The position numbers and the translations under genes are program-made. This document shows positions 35,601-60,610 of a stretch of 64,000 bases of DNA, one piece after another. Each line of letters begins with the position of its first letter. Positions within the stretch are counted from its first letter, which is position 1. Under the pieces are notes generated by a model. The model saw nothing but the letters and a program-made list of their open reading frames with translations, did not search any database and had not been told where the DNA came from. The DNA comes from Scolanthus callimorphus (taxonomy: Eukaryota; Cnidaria; Anthozoa; Actiniaria; Edwardsiidae), in the NCBI GenBank assembly GCA_033964015.1, contig CM066918.1:1-64000 (forward strand), read 5' to 3'.

Positions 35601-38600
35601 TTATATAATAAACAGAACATTACATAGCAGTTTTATCTCCTTGTGTTGTTTGTGCACTCACCAGTGAGAGATAAAATTAAGATAAAATTCATTTATTATA
35701 TAAACTATAGTGCTTTTTCAGGATTTCAGCCACTGGGAAATAATTATTGTAAATATAGGTATTGCATTGTATGGTACCATACTGTTCTGGGTTCAGCTTG
35801 AGCAGTACATTTGTTAGTAAAAATGCATACAGTATAATAGTGAAGTGGAAAACTTCTTCAAAAGAGCCTTAGACAAGTGAGGCATCTCACTTTGCATATA
35901 TTATGTAAGTACTCACCCTGAATCTTAGATACTGGATCTTCAACATCCACTACCTGAAACAAAGCACACAATTTTTTGTTTACAATTGTAGCCAATAACC
36001 CTCATCTAAACCTCTCCATTACAGTTAATTTGTTGTTGCACACTGCACGTTTTAAAAACTTTGAAAGGATTTTTGATTTGCTGTTCTGTCATGCATCTGA
36101 AGGGGCGGGGCAATGCAAATTACAACATAACTTAGCTCGCCCAGATTCGCCCGCTTCAAATTCTGCAAGATTGGGAATGAAGTTTGGAAGAGATGGAAGA
36201 AAGAATTCAATGTCATAATCTGGGAATCTGTTTAAATATCATAAGCATTTTTTTGATTTTGAGGATGAATGGCCTTGGGATAAAATATATGTCTACTACC
36301 TTTTAAGGTTACTCTAGATACAAAATTGAGAGCATTTCAATTTAAGATTCTCTATAGGCAAACTCTTCAAATTTAAAATTTGGAATCTCCAATGTGTTAC
36401 CTAGTATATAAGCATGTTATTGAATGTTATGATTAAATCCTTTTGAAGTTTTGAAAACGAGCAGCATGCAACAATGGTTTTATCATAACAATTCTCGCAT
36501 GCTGCAATCCTACCATTTCACTTGGTTTCCCTTCCTCGTCTTCATCTTCCCCATATGACACAAGTCGTGAACCTAGAAAAAAGGACAATGAGTTGTAATG
36601 TAAGTGCTGCTACTTTTCAAGGGGGGGGGGGGGGGGGGGGATATTTTCTGGAACCACACAATATTACTTTTTGCTTAAGCTTATTTCCAATTAAAATATA
36701 TCTGAAAGTAGATAAAAATAATAAATAGTTTTTTAGCGAAAAAATGCTGAGTCAGCCAAATTGAATCACACAATTTTGTGTTGTATTTTTATTGCACAGA
36801 TATCAAATACAAAACAAATTACAAATTGGTGCGAAATGAAAAACCCGCAACAGCAATCCAAAACTTGCAATACAACATTGTTGTGTGACAAGTAGAGCCA
36901 TTATTCAATGGCTGTAGTTCAGGAGGAAATTTAGGTGTTTCTGTTCAAGGGCAACATTCTGTTTGTAGCATGGCATTAGAGTGAGGTCATTTAGAATGAT
37001 AACAACAAGCCAAAGCAAATAAGCTTAACACTTAACCCTTTCAGGCCCAACTTTTTTCTACAAATATAGCTTCCTTAACGTCCTTGGTAACAACAAATCG
37101 CAACATAATATTGCGGTGATCGGGTCCTCGCCCAACATCCAATACTTTATTACTCTGATACAAAATTCTACATGGCATATGTATCATGATATAATGTATT
37201 ATATGTATTATGAAATAATACTGTTAAGCATTCAGCATTAATGTCAACACGTGACTGTTGGAATTAAATTAAAATTAAACTGAATGTATACAAAGCAAGA
37301 ACCCACAATGGCGGGAAACTGAACAACAGCCATATATAAACAACTCACTCATTAGCATATATTACCATATCAATACACTAAGGTCCAGGCCCTTTCGTCC
37401 ATAAAGGAAACCATTTCTCTTTTCGTTACCTATTCATTGCATTCATAGTTCACTACAAGAGAAATTCAATGTTTTTCTAAGCCAAACAGACATACCCCTG
37501 CCCATTTTTGCAGATCAGGTCTAGGTTTCTGGGTTTCCTGTTTTTTATTGGCAGGGAGGTTGGTACTACTTGCAGAGCACTACTGCTGACTTGTAAGTTG
37601 TTTTCCAGTGGTGGCTTGCTATCGCACGGTTAGACATTTGTTAAAATTTCTACAAAATACAAGCTGAAATTCCACTAGAAGAGGCCATAGGACATCATTA
37701 AGGTATGAGTATACCTTTGAGGGGTCTCGCGGGGAAAAAAATCCTATCACCTCACAATTTTAAAGCTAAAGGATTGGCCTATCTGATGAATACTTTTGTT
37801 TTCATTATATTGTACATGAACATATTTTTTTAGCTCTAAAGAAAAAAGGACAGACTTTCTTGAAAAACTTCCATCTTCTTCCAATTAAATTGCACAGCTC
37901 CAAATATAAGCAAAATCTATTCTTCAGAAGGCGATCTAAAAAAGGTGTGCAGGATTTTGATTTTCCTTTTAAAACATATTTTATGCTAATTTTGTGTTAG
38001 CATTGCCAAAAATATCTGTTTTCAACCTTTTTTACGTGATATTTGTGCAAATACGTAAAATATCAATAATCCCGCACACCTTTTTTCAGATCGCACTCTA
38101 AGGAATACATTTTGCGGAAATCTGGAACTTTTAACATTAACTGGAAGTGGCAAAAATTGGTACTTTTCCTTTGAAGCACAAAACGACGAAAATGATCCAT
38201 TAAATTACCGTTGCATAGAAATATACCTTAGTAAGTAAGGCCATTCCATAAGCTTTAAAACAATATATAATTGGCCCTTGTAGTGTAAATAATGACATGA
38301 CAGTGATTTTTTGTCGCCAAAAGTGACATCCCCCGCGCAAAGGTATCCTCATACCTTAAGTCTATTATGGGGAATGCTTTGTGCTGTGCTTCAAGAAGAA
38401 GTATAGTGAAGGGGTTTCATTCGCTTTTCCTTTGTTCTTGTGAGAATTCTGGAAGAGAATGACTGAATGAAACCTTCAGCCCCTCTTCAGCGGAATTCTT
38501 TTTGCCCAGCGCTGCATTCGTATGAATCTGTGTTTTAGACATAAAAAGCAAGCTACTGAGCGTAATTCTGGTTTTAGTTGTTGTAGGGCAAAAAGACTTA

Positions 38601-40524
38601 TATAAAATCTCTTGTCTAACCATCCAATACAGGGGAGGGTGCTGTCAAATTTTGAGCAAAATCCACAGGTATCCCAACGAATAAGCTCTGTTGATGTGAA
38701 TTTTGTAAAGTCGCTTTGAAATGTCAAGCGCCATACACTACTGGCAAAAAGAAACGAGAACGAAGTTCGCCGAATTTCGGCGAAATAAGCCAAAGTTTGG
38801 TGAAAATTGGTGAACATTCACAGGAGCCGAAATATCAGCAAAATTTCGGATGGCCTATTGTCCTGAAGAAACGATATTTCGGAGTGCTCATGAAGGTTAT
38901 GAAGCGAATTATCGCTTGTAGTCCGGCGGATTAGAGCAAATTTTCGAGGAAATTGCGCATTTTTGGCTAAAGCTCCAATTTTTTGCCAGGTGATAGTTTT
39001 CAATGTATTTTTAAATCGTAGATATGGAGGCACGCTAGAATTCTTTCAAAGCGAAAGCTAGAGAGGTTTTAGGGTGAACAATTGTTTTGCTCAATAGCAG
39101 CCATTTTGAATTCTTTGTTATTCAAATGAGGTTTAGAATTTAGCTTTGCGAACTTTCAAGCTTATAATTTATATTGTAAAACAATAGCCTGACTGAGATT
39201 TGATGAAATGTTTCAAGAATGACCAACAAATTCTAAAAAATATCACGATAATTGGTACCTCATGTGTTGAATGTGTAAAAAGAAGCTTGTCTCTAAAATG
39301 TTCACATGATATTTTCTACCTAGTACTGTGTTATACTCTATAGATTTCACTAAGTGCCGCAGAGCTCATGAATAACAAAGGATTCAAAGATGGCTGCCAA
39401 TGGCAAAACAATAGTTCACATTAAAACTGTTCTAGCTTTCGCTACGAATAAAATTTAGCGTGCCTCCATATCCTATCTTCAATAAACTACTAAAAACTAT
39501 TGACATGCAAAGTTTGGTGTCTTTAACCATAAGTGCGCAATTTTTACGCTAATCCGCCGGACTATTGCCAAATTTTCATTCACCGAATTTTCGGTTTGAA
39601 ACGTACTTCACGAGCCATAAGGGAGGTGTAGAAAATGTACAGCGCTATGATGGCACTTTGTTTTCTCCAGCGCGCGATGTAAAGCTAATTAGCCATCACA
39701 ACGTCCTCGCGATGTTAGGCCGCTAAATACAGCACATGCCTTTTACTGTCTTGTGTTTCTACTTTTATTGAAGATTATCATTACACATTTATTTGTCTTG
39801 AAAAGTTTGGAATCAAACTACTAAGTTATGATTGTTTTAAAATTTCGCGCGAAAATACGTCTAAACAATGTCCGAAATTCGGCGAAATTTGGTCTTGTTT
39901 CTTTTTGCCAGTACTGTATCTCGCTTGAAACTTCACTAGGAATCTTGAAACTTGGGCTTGGAAGTCAGGAATAAAGGTAAAATGAAATGCAATATGCTGC
40001 ATGTTGAGTTGTTTTTGTCTCTTAGAAAATAACACGAAATGAGGCCCTTGTAGCGTACACTCGAATGGCATGTCAGAAATCTCGGGAGCGACTGCAGAAT
40101 ACCCCCCCCCGCTGATTTGCATCTCTCTGAAGTTCTTATAGAACGAGGTGACATAACACAAAAGATCTATATTCATATTCAAATCAGCGGCAGGGGGGGG
40201 GGGGGGGGGGTATTCTGCAGTCTAGCCAACTTTATCACTAGGTCCCTGCTCCGTTTGCATTCGGAAGGAAAAGCTGTCTTAATGCAGAGTTTTGGTGCAA
40301 CAGTCTTCATGTACGTGCTGTTAAAAATACGGAATTTTCCGTATATGGGCGTGAAAGGGTTAATAAGCTTACTCACTAGTGCTCACTACCCGTGGTGGCT
40401 GATAAACTTGCACTTTCGGAACAAATGGAATAACTGGTTGGTCTTCTTTGCTCACTTCCTCGTCAGAATCTTCAATATCACTTTCTCCTAGACCATAGTC
40501 TGACAATGATTGCAAAGAACTCAT
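26443..40524 (-). CDS. SAP30BP: SAP30-binding protein (HCNGP-like), 12 exons
   Basis: Exons on the minus strand: 40377-40524, 36514-36572, 35917-35953, 32394-32425, 32140-32173, 31818-31909, 30623-30714, 30441-30501, 28956-29007, 27095-27141, 26698-26743, 26443-26609. They sum to 867 nt (288 codons plus stop), every junction is GT-AG and the frame never breaks, which is strong internal proof. The N-terminus is acidic (GESDIEDSDEEVSKED). The HCNGP core includes LPPEPTGRCSNSLQ, FRNPSIYEKLISYC, ENGTNYPK and LFDPEAWAKEPNYEML. The C-terminus has a basic KKRKSKWDIS nuclear-localisation-like stretch and ends in KKAKLEN. Known of the family: a nuclear protein that binds the SAP30 subunit of the Sin3 corepressor and takes part in splicing; the human protein is about 308 residues. 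Introns are full of MITEs and LINE scraps but splice sites are intact. Confidence 0.93.
26698..26743 (-). CDS. SAP30BP: SAP30BP exon 11
   Basis: Encodes IEFMSGTKKSAAATT, matching the KIEFxxGTKK block of the family. Confidence 0.9.
27095..27141 (-). CDS. SAP30BP: SAP30BP exon 10
   Basis: Encodes AKQQKEANEKKAKRTH, the Lys/Glu-rich helix of the family. Confidence 0.88.
28168..28564. mobile_element. G-run-bounded MITE, family G1, copy 1
   Basis: Starts at a G run and GACTCC, then TGCTAGGGGTGACCGTCG. It ends in the complementary CGACGGTCACCCCTAGC and a long C run. The body is rich in GTATTTTTAGGG. It matches 54419-54805 closely. Located in intron 9 of SAP30BP. Confidence 0.75.
28566..28700. repeat. 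24-bp tandem repeat
   Basis: Five to six units of ACTTAGCACAGAATATCATC-TGAT. Partial units also occur near 27225-27290 and 28115-28165. Confidence 0.8.
28956..29007 (-). CDS. SAP30BP: SAP30BP exon 9
   Basis: Encodes ELFDPEAWAKEPNYEML; ends in phase 1 at GTAAGT. Confidence 0.9.
29104..29222 (-). mobile_element. Non-LTR element 3' end with (TTCTG)n tail, copy 1
   Basis: Reverse complement of 58262-58375. Shared strings include GGGCTCCTATTGATAACAGG and AAAGGGCTACCCTGAGCC; the tail is repeated GTTCT. Confidence 0.75.
29280..29700 (+). pseudogene. LINE reverse-transcriptase remnant (C-terminal)
   Basis: The thumb/tail of a LINE RT is readable with stops: TSYLIGVMLTGDLKWNEH, NKANKSLEFLKRNLRIY, TLVRSSLEYACTA and KLEMVQHRAAR, then LNRYHNVSSVREML. 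A truncated, dead copy in intron 8 of SAP30BP. Confidence 0.75.
30441..30501 (-). CDS. SAP30BP: SAP30BP exon 8
   Basis: Completes FRNPS and encodes IYEKLISYCNIQENGTNYPK, the most conserved block of the family. Confidence 0.93.
30623..30714 (-). CDS. SAP30BP: SAP30BP exon 7
   Basis: Encodes DKIINLLEKKHKSKIDWNAA and VQKKKNFRNP, conserved HCNGP core; ends in phase 2. Confidence 0.92.
30829..31029. mobile_element. 201-bp MITE with 6-bp target duplication
   Basis: Ends CATACCTGCCAAC and GTTGGCAGGTATG are perfect complements. ACAGTG lies on both sides (30823-30828 and 31030-31035). Confidence 0.8.
31567..31784. mobile_element. 218-bp MITE, CAGGGCTGCAAATT ends
   Basis: Ends CAGGGCTGCAAATT and AATTTGCAGCCCTG are perfect complements. 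TATTT is duplicated at 31562-31566 and 31785-31789. CAGGG ends are common in hAT-type MITEs, although 5 bp is shorter than the usual 8-bp duplication. Confidence 0.78.
31818..31909 (-). CDS. SAP30BP: SAP30BP exon 6
   Basis: Encodes VNKEDLVQERKPNIRIQ, then LPPEPTGRCSNSLQ, the start of the conserved HCNGP domain. Confidence 0.92.
31955..32030 (-). mobile_element. Short retroelement 3' end, copy 1
   Basis: On the minus strand it reads AAGCGCCATTGAGCTTCGGG, then AATGGTACTATAGAAATTTA with an A/T tail. Related to 50665-50740 on the plus strand. Confidence 0.55.
32140..32173 (-). CDS. SAP30BP: SAP30BP exon 5 (micro-exon, 34 bp)
   Basis: Encodes NAVKKEEKENI between TTTTTTGCAG and GTATGC. Confidence 0.78.
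32394..32425 (-). CDS. SAP30BP: SAP30BP exon 4 (micro-exon, 32 bp)
   Basis: Encodes ESNVIATENTE. Its polypyrimidine tract lies beside a small MITE (32459-32587). Confidence 0.78.
32459..32587. mobile_element. 129-bp MITE beside SAP30BP exon 4
   Basis: Ends AAAGGTCCATCACCAACCA and TGGTTGGTGATGGGCCTTT are complementary with one mismatch. Confidence 0.7.
33139..34071. mobile_element. GGGCAATTCCAG-family transposon, copy 2, with 3-bp ATT duplication
   Basis: Ends GGGCAATTCCAG and CTGGAATTGCCC. ATT is duplicated at 33136-33138 and 34072-34074, and the uninterrupted tandem unit reads GTTCATTATAGG, which proves a 3-bp target duplication. It carries a second element at 33249-33928. No transposase. 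Confidence 0.88.
33249..33928. mobile_element. 680-bp TIR element nested in the GGGCAATTCCAG transposon, 9-bp duplication
   Basis: Ends CGGCACCTACAAAACCTGG and CCAGGTTTTGTAGGTGCCG are perfect complements and continue into GGATCGTCGGATCGG arrays. GTTTTTCGA is duplicated at 33240-33248 and 33929-33937, while a related copy near 17695 has the undisturbed site. A 9-bp duplication fits Mutator-like elements. The interior includes an inverted repeat and TGACGTCA / CACGTGAC strings like those of the CRE repeat family. Confidence 0.85.
34300..34935 (+). pseudogene. LINE 3' remnant (RT C-terminal region plus 3' UTR)
   Basis: Readable with stops: LQHVQNSAARLLTGTKKYDH, an FKALNG-like block, RSANKALLVKPIPKLKTYGS and APALWNELPLD. 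It then has a 3' end with AAAGCGCTTTGTATCTGTGG and (TTA)n. Typical of CR1/L2-group LINEs. In intron 3 of SAP30BP. Confidence 0.78.
35917..35953 (-). CDS. SAP30BP: SAP30BP exon 3 (micro-exon, 37 bp)
   Basis: Encodes VVDVEDPVSKIQ between TTTGTTTCAG and GTGAGT; phase 1 at its end. Confidence 0.8.
36514..36572 (-). CDS. SAP30BP: SAP30BP exon 2
   Basis: Encodes SRLVSYGEDEDEEGKPSEM between TTTTCTAG and GTAGGA; an acidic linker. Confidence 0.85.
36618..36641 (+). repeat. Poly-G tract
   Basis: An uninterrupted run of more than 20 G in intron 1 of SAP30BP, with no paired C run nearby. Confidence 0.9.
36642..37697. other. Intron 1 of SAP30BP, no feature seen
   Basis: A/T-rich intronic DNA without a recognised gene or clear repeat. 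Confidence 0.4.
37702..38355. mobile_element. 654-bp TTAA-flanked TIR element
   Basis: Ends GGTATGAGTATACCTTTG and CAAAGGTATCCTCATACC are near-perfect complements. TTAA lies on both sides (37698-37701 and 38356-38359). An inner inverted repeat (GGTGTGCAGGA / CCCGCACACC) is also present. The ends differ from the GTAATGGTCC family. Confidence 0.8.
38728..39917. mobile_element. 1.2-kb palindromic TIR element
   Basis: Ends ACTACTGGCAAAAAGAAAC and GTTTCTTTTTGCCAGTACT are near-complementary. The inside has long inverted arms, about 38925-39180 against 39330-39575 (for example TAGTCCGGCGGATTAG / CTAATCCGCCGGACTA-like). The ends recall Tc1/mariner-type MITEs (inference). No transposase. Confidence 0.75.
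40089..40222. mobile_element. Small G/C-run inverted-repeat element
   Basis: CTGCAGAATACCCCCCCC...GCTGATTTG faces CAAATCAGCGG plus a G run plus TATTCTGCAG. Confidence 0.7.
40377..40524 (-). CDS. SAP30BP: SAP30BP exon 1 (start codon)
   Basis: ATG is at 40522-40524, followed by SSLQSLSDYGLGESDIEDSD. It ends phase 1 at donor GTGAGT. This is the only ATG that opens the conserved acidic N-terminus. Confidence 0.88.
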
Positions 40525-40734
40525 TTCCAAAATTGGTCAAAGACTTGTTCAAAAGAAGACAAGTTACAAGTAACACAGAGTCGCCATGTTGGATGGTAGA
40601 ACTGCGCGTGCCTACTAAGGCAACACCGCTGAAACCACACACCGTCAGAACAACAAGGGCGTTAGGAAATAATAAACGAAAAAAACCCTTTTTGGCTGAC
40701 TTTGTCATTGCCTTTTTACTTTACATATATTTGT

Positions 40735-40985
40735 TTTCATACGGTTTTTTCTGCGTGTCCCCTAATTATTATGGGCTTAGCCCAGGCTATAAGGTTCCTT
40801 GACACATTAATAAAATTTCTATTCTATTCTATTTACCAACCCCGATTGCAGCCCATTGTTTTTATGAAGTTTTGAAAATGTATTGGGTTCTATTTGCTGA
40901 TAAATGTATAGAATAGAAAATATGTCAAAAAGGAACCTTGTAGCCTGGGCTATAAGCTCATACTAATTAGGGGACACCAAAAAAA
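40735..40985. repeat. Inverted repeat upstream of SAP30BP
   Basis: GTGTCCCCTAATTATTATGG...AGCCCAGGCTATAAGGTTCC at 40756-40798 faces its complement at 40933-40975. MITE-like, between the two genes. Confidence 0.7.
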
Positions 40986-40989
40986 TAAA

Positions 40990-42015
40990 AATACAATTTA
41001 CAATAATACTAGCTAAATAATTGACTATATAAGAATATACATGTATACTATGTAAAAAATTATAAAAAATGTATTAGATATTATTCTGATATTATCAATC
41101 AATATTAACGCGATGAATAATACATCTTTTTGCTAGGCGGCAGGTAAGGAGCCTGGGTACTAGGATAGGCTGCGCCTGCATTAATTTGTCAGCGTCGAAA
41201 AAATTCCGTGATGCTCTACTTAATGAAATAACAACACTCACCTTGAAAGACCTTCGGCTTCTCGTATGGACAACTTGTGCAATCTCCAAGGATTTGTCTC
41301 ATTTTAAGGCGTATTTCTCATCTGATTACACCATGACAGAAACTCCAGCACACATAGTGGTACGTTTTGTATAGTCTCTCTTGTTTGGCCACCCATAAAC
41401 GAATTTAGTAGTTGCCACATCGATCCTGTTGTATATAAGCTTACGTAAAATAAGCTTATGTCGACTGTAAGTTTATTTGTATCTAGTTTCTATAGTTTTG
41501 TATGTAAGCTTACATTCAGGGACTTCACAAATCTGGAGACTGCCTTTAAATGGCAAAATTTCTTGAAATTCTCCTGGGAGAAATACAGTAATGCAAAATT
41601 TCCTGAAATTCTCCTGGGAGAAATACAGTAATGCACTATTCAAAGTAAACTCCTACCCCCCCCGCCCCACCCCACCCCTCACCGCCCCGCCCCCACCCCC
41701 AAACCCGGGACAGGGTGGGGAATAGGCTACAAGACATTCAAAGGCTACAGGACATCCAATAGCCCATTTCGCTGTTAAAATCCCTGTATACACCAAAGAG
41801 TGGCTCAGGCGGGCAATGTAGCAAGTCATTTCGATCTACCTGCCAATGGTGGCGAAAATGTATTTCTCAACTTTTGTTCCCGCCATTTGAGCAACACGCG
41901 CACTTGAAAAAACAGTGCCCGCTTGAGCCTGTCTTTGGTGTTAAATATAGGCTTCTCACAGTGCCACATTTTTAACCGTGAAATGGGCTATTCCAGATAG
42001 CCACAAAAATAACTC
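40990..42015. other. Intergenic region between SAP30BP and ALDH3, no supported gene
   Basis: A 62-codon open frame at 41186-41374 is not recognised. A 44-bp stretch (TTTCTTGAAATTCTCCTGGG type) is duplicated in tandem at 41558-41634. C-rich DNA lies at 41655-41715. Confidence 0.35.
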
Positions 42016-42020
42016 CGCAC

Positions 42021-42393
42021 CCCGGGGGGGGGGGGGGGCGGGGGTGCTCGTCGGGAACTTTCGTTTTCACCCCTAAAAGGTACCAAACATGGCATCGCTT
42101 AGTCGATTTTGACCCCTAAAAGGTACCCAACTTGGCGTCGCTTAGTTGATTTACCCTCGTAATTTTCTCACATATTTTTTACGAGGGAAAATACGTCTGA
42201 AATTCAGGCTACCAACAAGTGCGATTTGCTTGATTTGCTAGAACGGACCTCTAACAGGTACCTATCTGGAAAAAAATACACGTTTTCGAATTTTATCCCC
42301 TAAAAGGTACCAGAGGCCTGATTTTAAACCCTAAAAGGTACGACGAGCACCCCGCCCAAAAAATATTGGAGTCCCCCCCCCCCCCCCCCCCCG
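42021..42393. mobile_element. G-run-bounded MITE, family G2, copy 1
   Basis: A G run then GGGGTGCTCGTCGGG at the left faces CGACGAGCACCCCGCCC and a C run at the right. The body has repeated CCTAAAAGGTAC. Related to 45646-46083. Confidence 0.72.
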
Positions 42394-42947
42394 GGCTCCG
42401 CACATCTTGCACTTAGCAGACCTATGATTTAGAACCGTACCTTATAAATGTCCATAAAAACACCAGATTGCCCTCATGCATCTTAGGGTCAGTGCCCACA
42501 AGCTCGAAATAGAGACTGGCTGTTATGAAAGGCCATACAAAAAGCCAGAGGAACGCCTATGTTCCAAATGCACCAAACAAATTAATGCAGAAAAAGTCTA
42601 TTGAGTTCATTTTTAATTGCTTTAATCTGTGCAAAAAAACAGTCTTGTAAATTTATTTTGTCAAAAAAACAATGTACTACATAGTATACGGTGACATAAG
42701 AAATAAATGAATTTGAATGTAGTGGGGAATTTGCTTCACAAGGGAGGCAAAAATCAGAAAATGCCCCACCTATTGCGGCAGTTGTGGATGGTAAGAGTAT
42801 AAATGCCCTACCCCCAGGGGGAAAGATCACTGAAAGCATTGCCATTTTTACACTAGAAAACAGACAAAGTTTAGCTTCCAGCTTTTAGATGCCAAGCAAT
42901 TAGCATGCATCTTATTCTTCAAACTGTGTTGATGATCATGCAGGGTG

Positions 42948-43200
42948 CAGGGCCGTAGCGCTTACTGGGGCCGGGGGGGCCTGTGCCCCCCCTCCCAGTT
43001 TTTTCCAAAACAATCCTTCAACTCTCGATTTTGCACCCTGCATATCAAAGTTCCCCCAAACATGCAGTGATTTGACATGCAGGGCTCTAAATTTTCGGCA
43101 CGCTTTGCGTGCAAAAGAGTTTAAACTTTCCCCCAAAAATTAGCCTTGAGTTTTTGATATGTCGTGCCCCCACAGTTTTCGGAGGCTTGCTACGGCCCTG
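42948..43200. mobile_element. 253-bp MITE, CAGGGCCGTAGC ends
   Basis: Ends CAGGGCCGTAGC and GCTACGGCCCTG are perfect complements. AGGGTG is duplicated at 42942-42947 and 43201-43206. Confidence 0.82.
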
Positions 43201-44253
43201 AGGGTGTTCTACTGTGAGGCTGAACACAGAAGCAAAAAACTATATGCTAGATAATTGATAGAGGGCAGTTCAACAGTCTGAAATACCCCTTGATTTGGCC
43301 AAGTTTGTTCATGTCTTGTATACAATGGAAAAACAGCTCTCAAAACGCATTTGCCATTGAAGGCCTTTACAAACATTTTGAGATACATAGAGAGGCTGCC
43401 AATATATGGTGCTGGTTATTGGCTGTTCCACATTTAAGAATGAAAAATGTGAGCATATTTTAGCATAATGTCAAGCCCTTGCCTTTGCATCCTACTATTG
43501 GAACCACAGATGACTTAAGGGAAAAGCTTTACCTTTACTGGAGATGGCATTCCCCCACCACAGGCCCCACACAAGCAGGGGCATCAAATAACTGATTTAT
43601 CCCGACCCCGTAGGGCATACTGACTTGTTAAAAGTGGCCTTTCCGCCCACTAGTGGCCACCATGTCCCAGGTTGGGGTGGGTGGCGGTAGGGATTTACTT
43701 TGACTAGTGCGTAAATGTATGGAAGTTGTCTTCAATTTTTCTCAGGAGACGGAGCGAAAAATCTTGAGGCTCCCAGCAAAACTGGGAGAGTTGATGTCCC
43801 TGTGTACATGTCTTTGATTGTTTTGAAACATGTGGAATAAGAAACAAAATGTTTCAAAGCTCCCTGTAATTTAGTTCTTACTATAAGAAGGGGAAAAAAC
43901 GAACATTATTATTATTATTTTTTTTTTAACATCTTTACGTTTTTTCTCTTACTCTGCTCCTTGGATTCAGATACAAAAACATGGGAAAAAGAAGGAAAAA
44001 TTCATCCAAATTCATCCACAAATCCCAACTGATGGGAGAGTTTTCCATAGTTTTCCTGCATAGCAAATGTTTGAATTCATGTTTCAGCAGAAAGTTTCAC
44101 AGGTCAGAGAAAGTAAATTTGTAGCCATGCATTAAATGAAATTTACCTCGTAAACAGGCACACCTTCTGTACAACTTTCAGTCAGTACCATTCTCATGAA
44201 AGCACCCATTTTTTATTTGTATTGAAATTTGTGTGCTGAATGTATTGAAGGCA
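43201..44253. other. Upstream region of ALDH3, no gene seen
   Basis: A/T-rich, with a (TTA)n / T run near 43906-43930. It would hold the ALDH3 promoter and any 5' non-coding exon, but no core promoter motif could be chosen with confidence. Confidence 0.35.
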
Positions 44254-58838
<14,585 letters not shown>

Positions 58839-60456
58839 CGGGAATTCCATGAGTAGCATATTATTACCGTATTCTTTTATTTCTTAAGTGTTTTATAACT
58901 AGCGGTTTCAATTGAAAGTAATATGCAGCGAACGCGATTTTACAATCTTCATGCCATTGGTATACACTTGTTTTTAAACACTTTATAAGCAGCTGCATCG
59001 AAATGCTAAATTCTCTTTATCCACTTTATCGACTGTCGCCTTTGTTGCCGTGTTTTACTGCACTACTGCATTTTGGCAGCCTTTTCATTGCATTACAATG
59101 GCGCAGCAGTGAGAGACGTATATCTCACGTATATCTCGTCGTTGTGAACATTTATATGGTCTCAGACGTACCTTGAAACGCATAAAATGCAGTAAAACCC
59201 GGCAACAAAACCGGAAATTCTTGTGTGAGTGATATTTCCTGTCTACACCCCCATCGCAAAATGTGTCGTCGTGATTGTGAGGCTCAACAGCCGTCCAGCC
59301 GGTTGAAGCGACTCGAATAATATCGTGTTGTGCAAAAATCCGTGCAAATCGCGCCCCTGCAAATCTCAAACTTCGTAGCGAATCACCCTTTGTAGCGAAT
59401 ATGTTGCTGCTCCTAACGTCGCAGCAATATAGTTTATTCAAACCCATTGCAGTATTTACAATAATTATAAATGGCTGAATTAAAGGAAGATTACATTATA
59501 ATATTATAATATAATAGTTGCGCCAATAAATTACATAAATAATAATTATTTCAAGTATTTCAAAGTTATAAAATTTCTTAACCGGTCAGTTTTTACTAGA
59601 AGTACGAATTCCTTAAGTTGTTACTAATTGACTACTAGATCTCAGCTTTTCCCTGTGGAATAATCAACAGGTGAACCAGTGCGTATTTGGTTTCTACCCA
59701 TGCTGCCTATCGGTCTGAGCAAGAACTAGGGACCCTGTGCATCATGGCTAAATTCACTGTTTCATCGTTTTATTTCAGGTCCTTGGCCTTCCTCGGTACT
59801 TTCTCAGCAAGTAGCGAAATCCGCACTCAAGGCGGCTGGCTAGTCATCACAGTTATACATACATTTCAATTGATAGGCGGGCCATAAAAATGACACATCC
59901 AGAGTAAGCAAATACGAGCGAAGAGTGATCAAAAGTTGATATGTGATTGAAATCTCCTCCCACCCGTCCGTCGCGGGAAAACCAAAATCAATGTGGGATT
60001 TGCTTCTCCTCAGGACCTACACGCTGCAGACAAGATTTGATAAATTAAATAGGATTGTCTCCAAGAACAATTAGTCATAGAAGGACATTCTAGTAAAGGG
60101 GATACCATGTCCCTGATTCCACGACTTATAAAGAAAGAACAGTGATACTCCGGATCTTATGTAAACTAGTGCGAGCTAGTAAGATGCTGTGGTTTATAAA
60201 ATGTCTATCTGTTTGTCCGTCTGTCTATCTGCTCCCTTTTCATGTTACATGTAAAAGGGCCAACAGTCAAATCATCCCAGTCAAACCTTCCAATGTAAGG
60301 TAATCGACCATTCAGTCCTTGACTGCGAAAGGGTAGAATAAACCATCTATTATTATTATTATTATTGTTGTAGTATTGATAACAAAATATCGTCCCTGTG
60401 ATAAGGCAAAGGTCCATTGTCTGACTCGAACATCATGCACACGCGAGTACGTGTTT
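58839..60456. other. Downstream of ALDH3, no gene seen
   Basis: No supported coding region. A possible AATAAA near 59525 and a (TTA)n near 60345-60365 are present. Confidence 0.4.
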
Positions 60457-60600
60457 ATAGCGCTGTTCACGCTGACGTCACTCATGTTATTAAAGTGCCA
60501 ACCAGAGATCGATTGGTCCACAGAACAAAGGGCGCTATTCAATCTACGGTTGGCACATTAGCATTAGAATGGTAATGTTGATAAACAGTGAATAGCGCTA
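60457..60600. mobile_element. 144-bp MITE, TAGCGCT ends
   Basis: TAGCGCTGTTCAC faces GTGAATAGCGCTA. Inner GTGCCAACC / GGTTGGCAC is also inverted. Confidence 0.7.
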
Positions 60601-60610
60601 TATGAAGTGC

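Noticed and set aside
41186..41374. 62-codon frame (MSASKKFRDALLNEITTL...) between the two genes
   Set aside because: Not recognised, no splice-linked partner found and no repeat homology. It could be an old coding fragment, but support is too weak.
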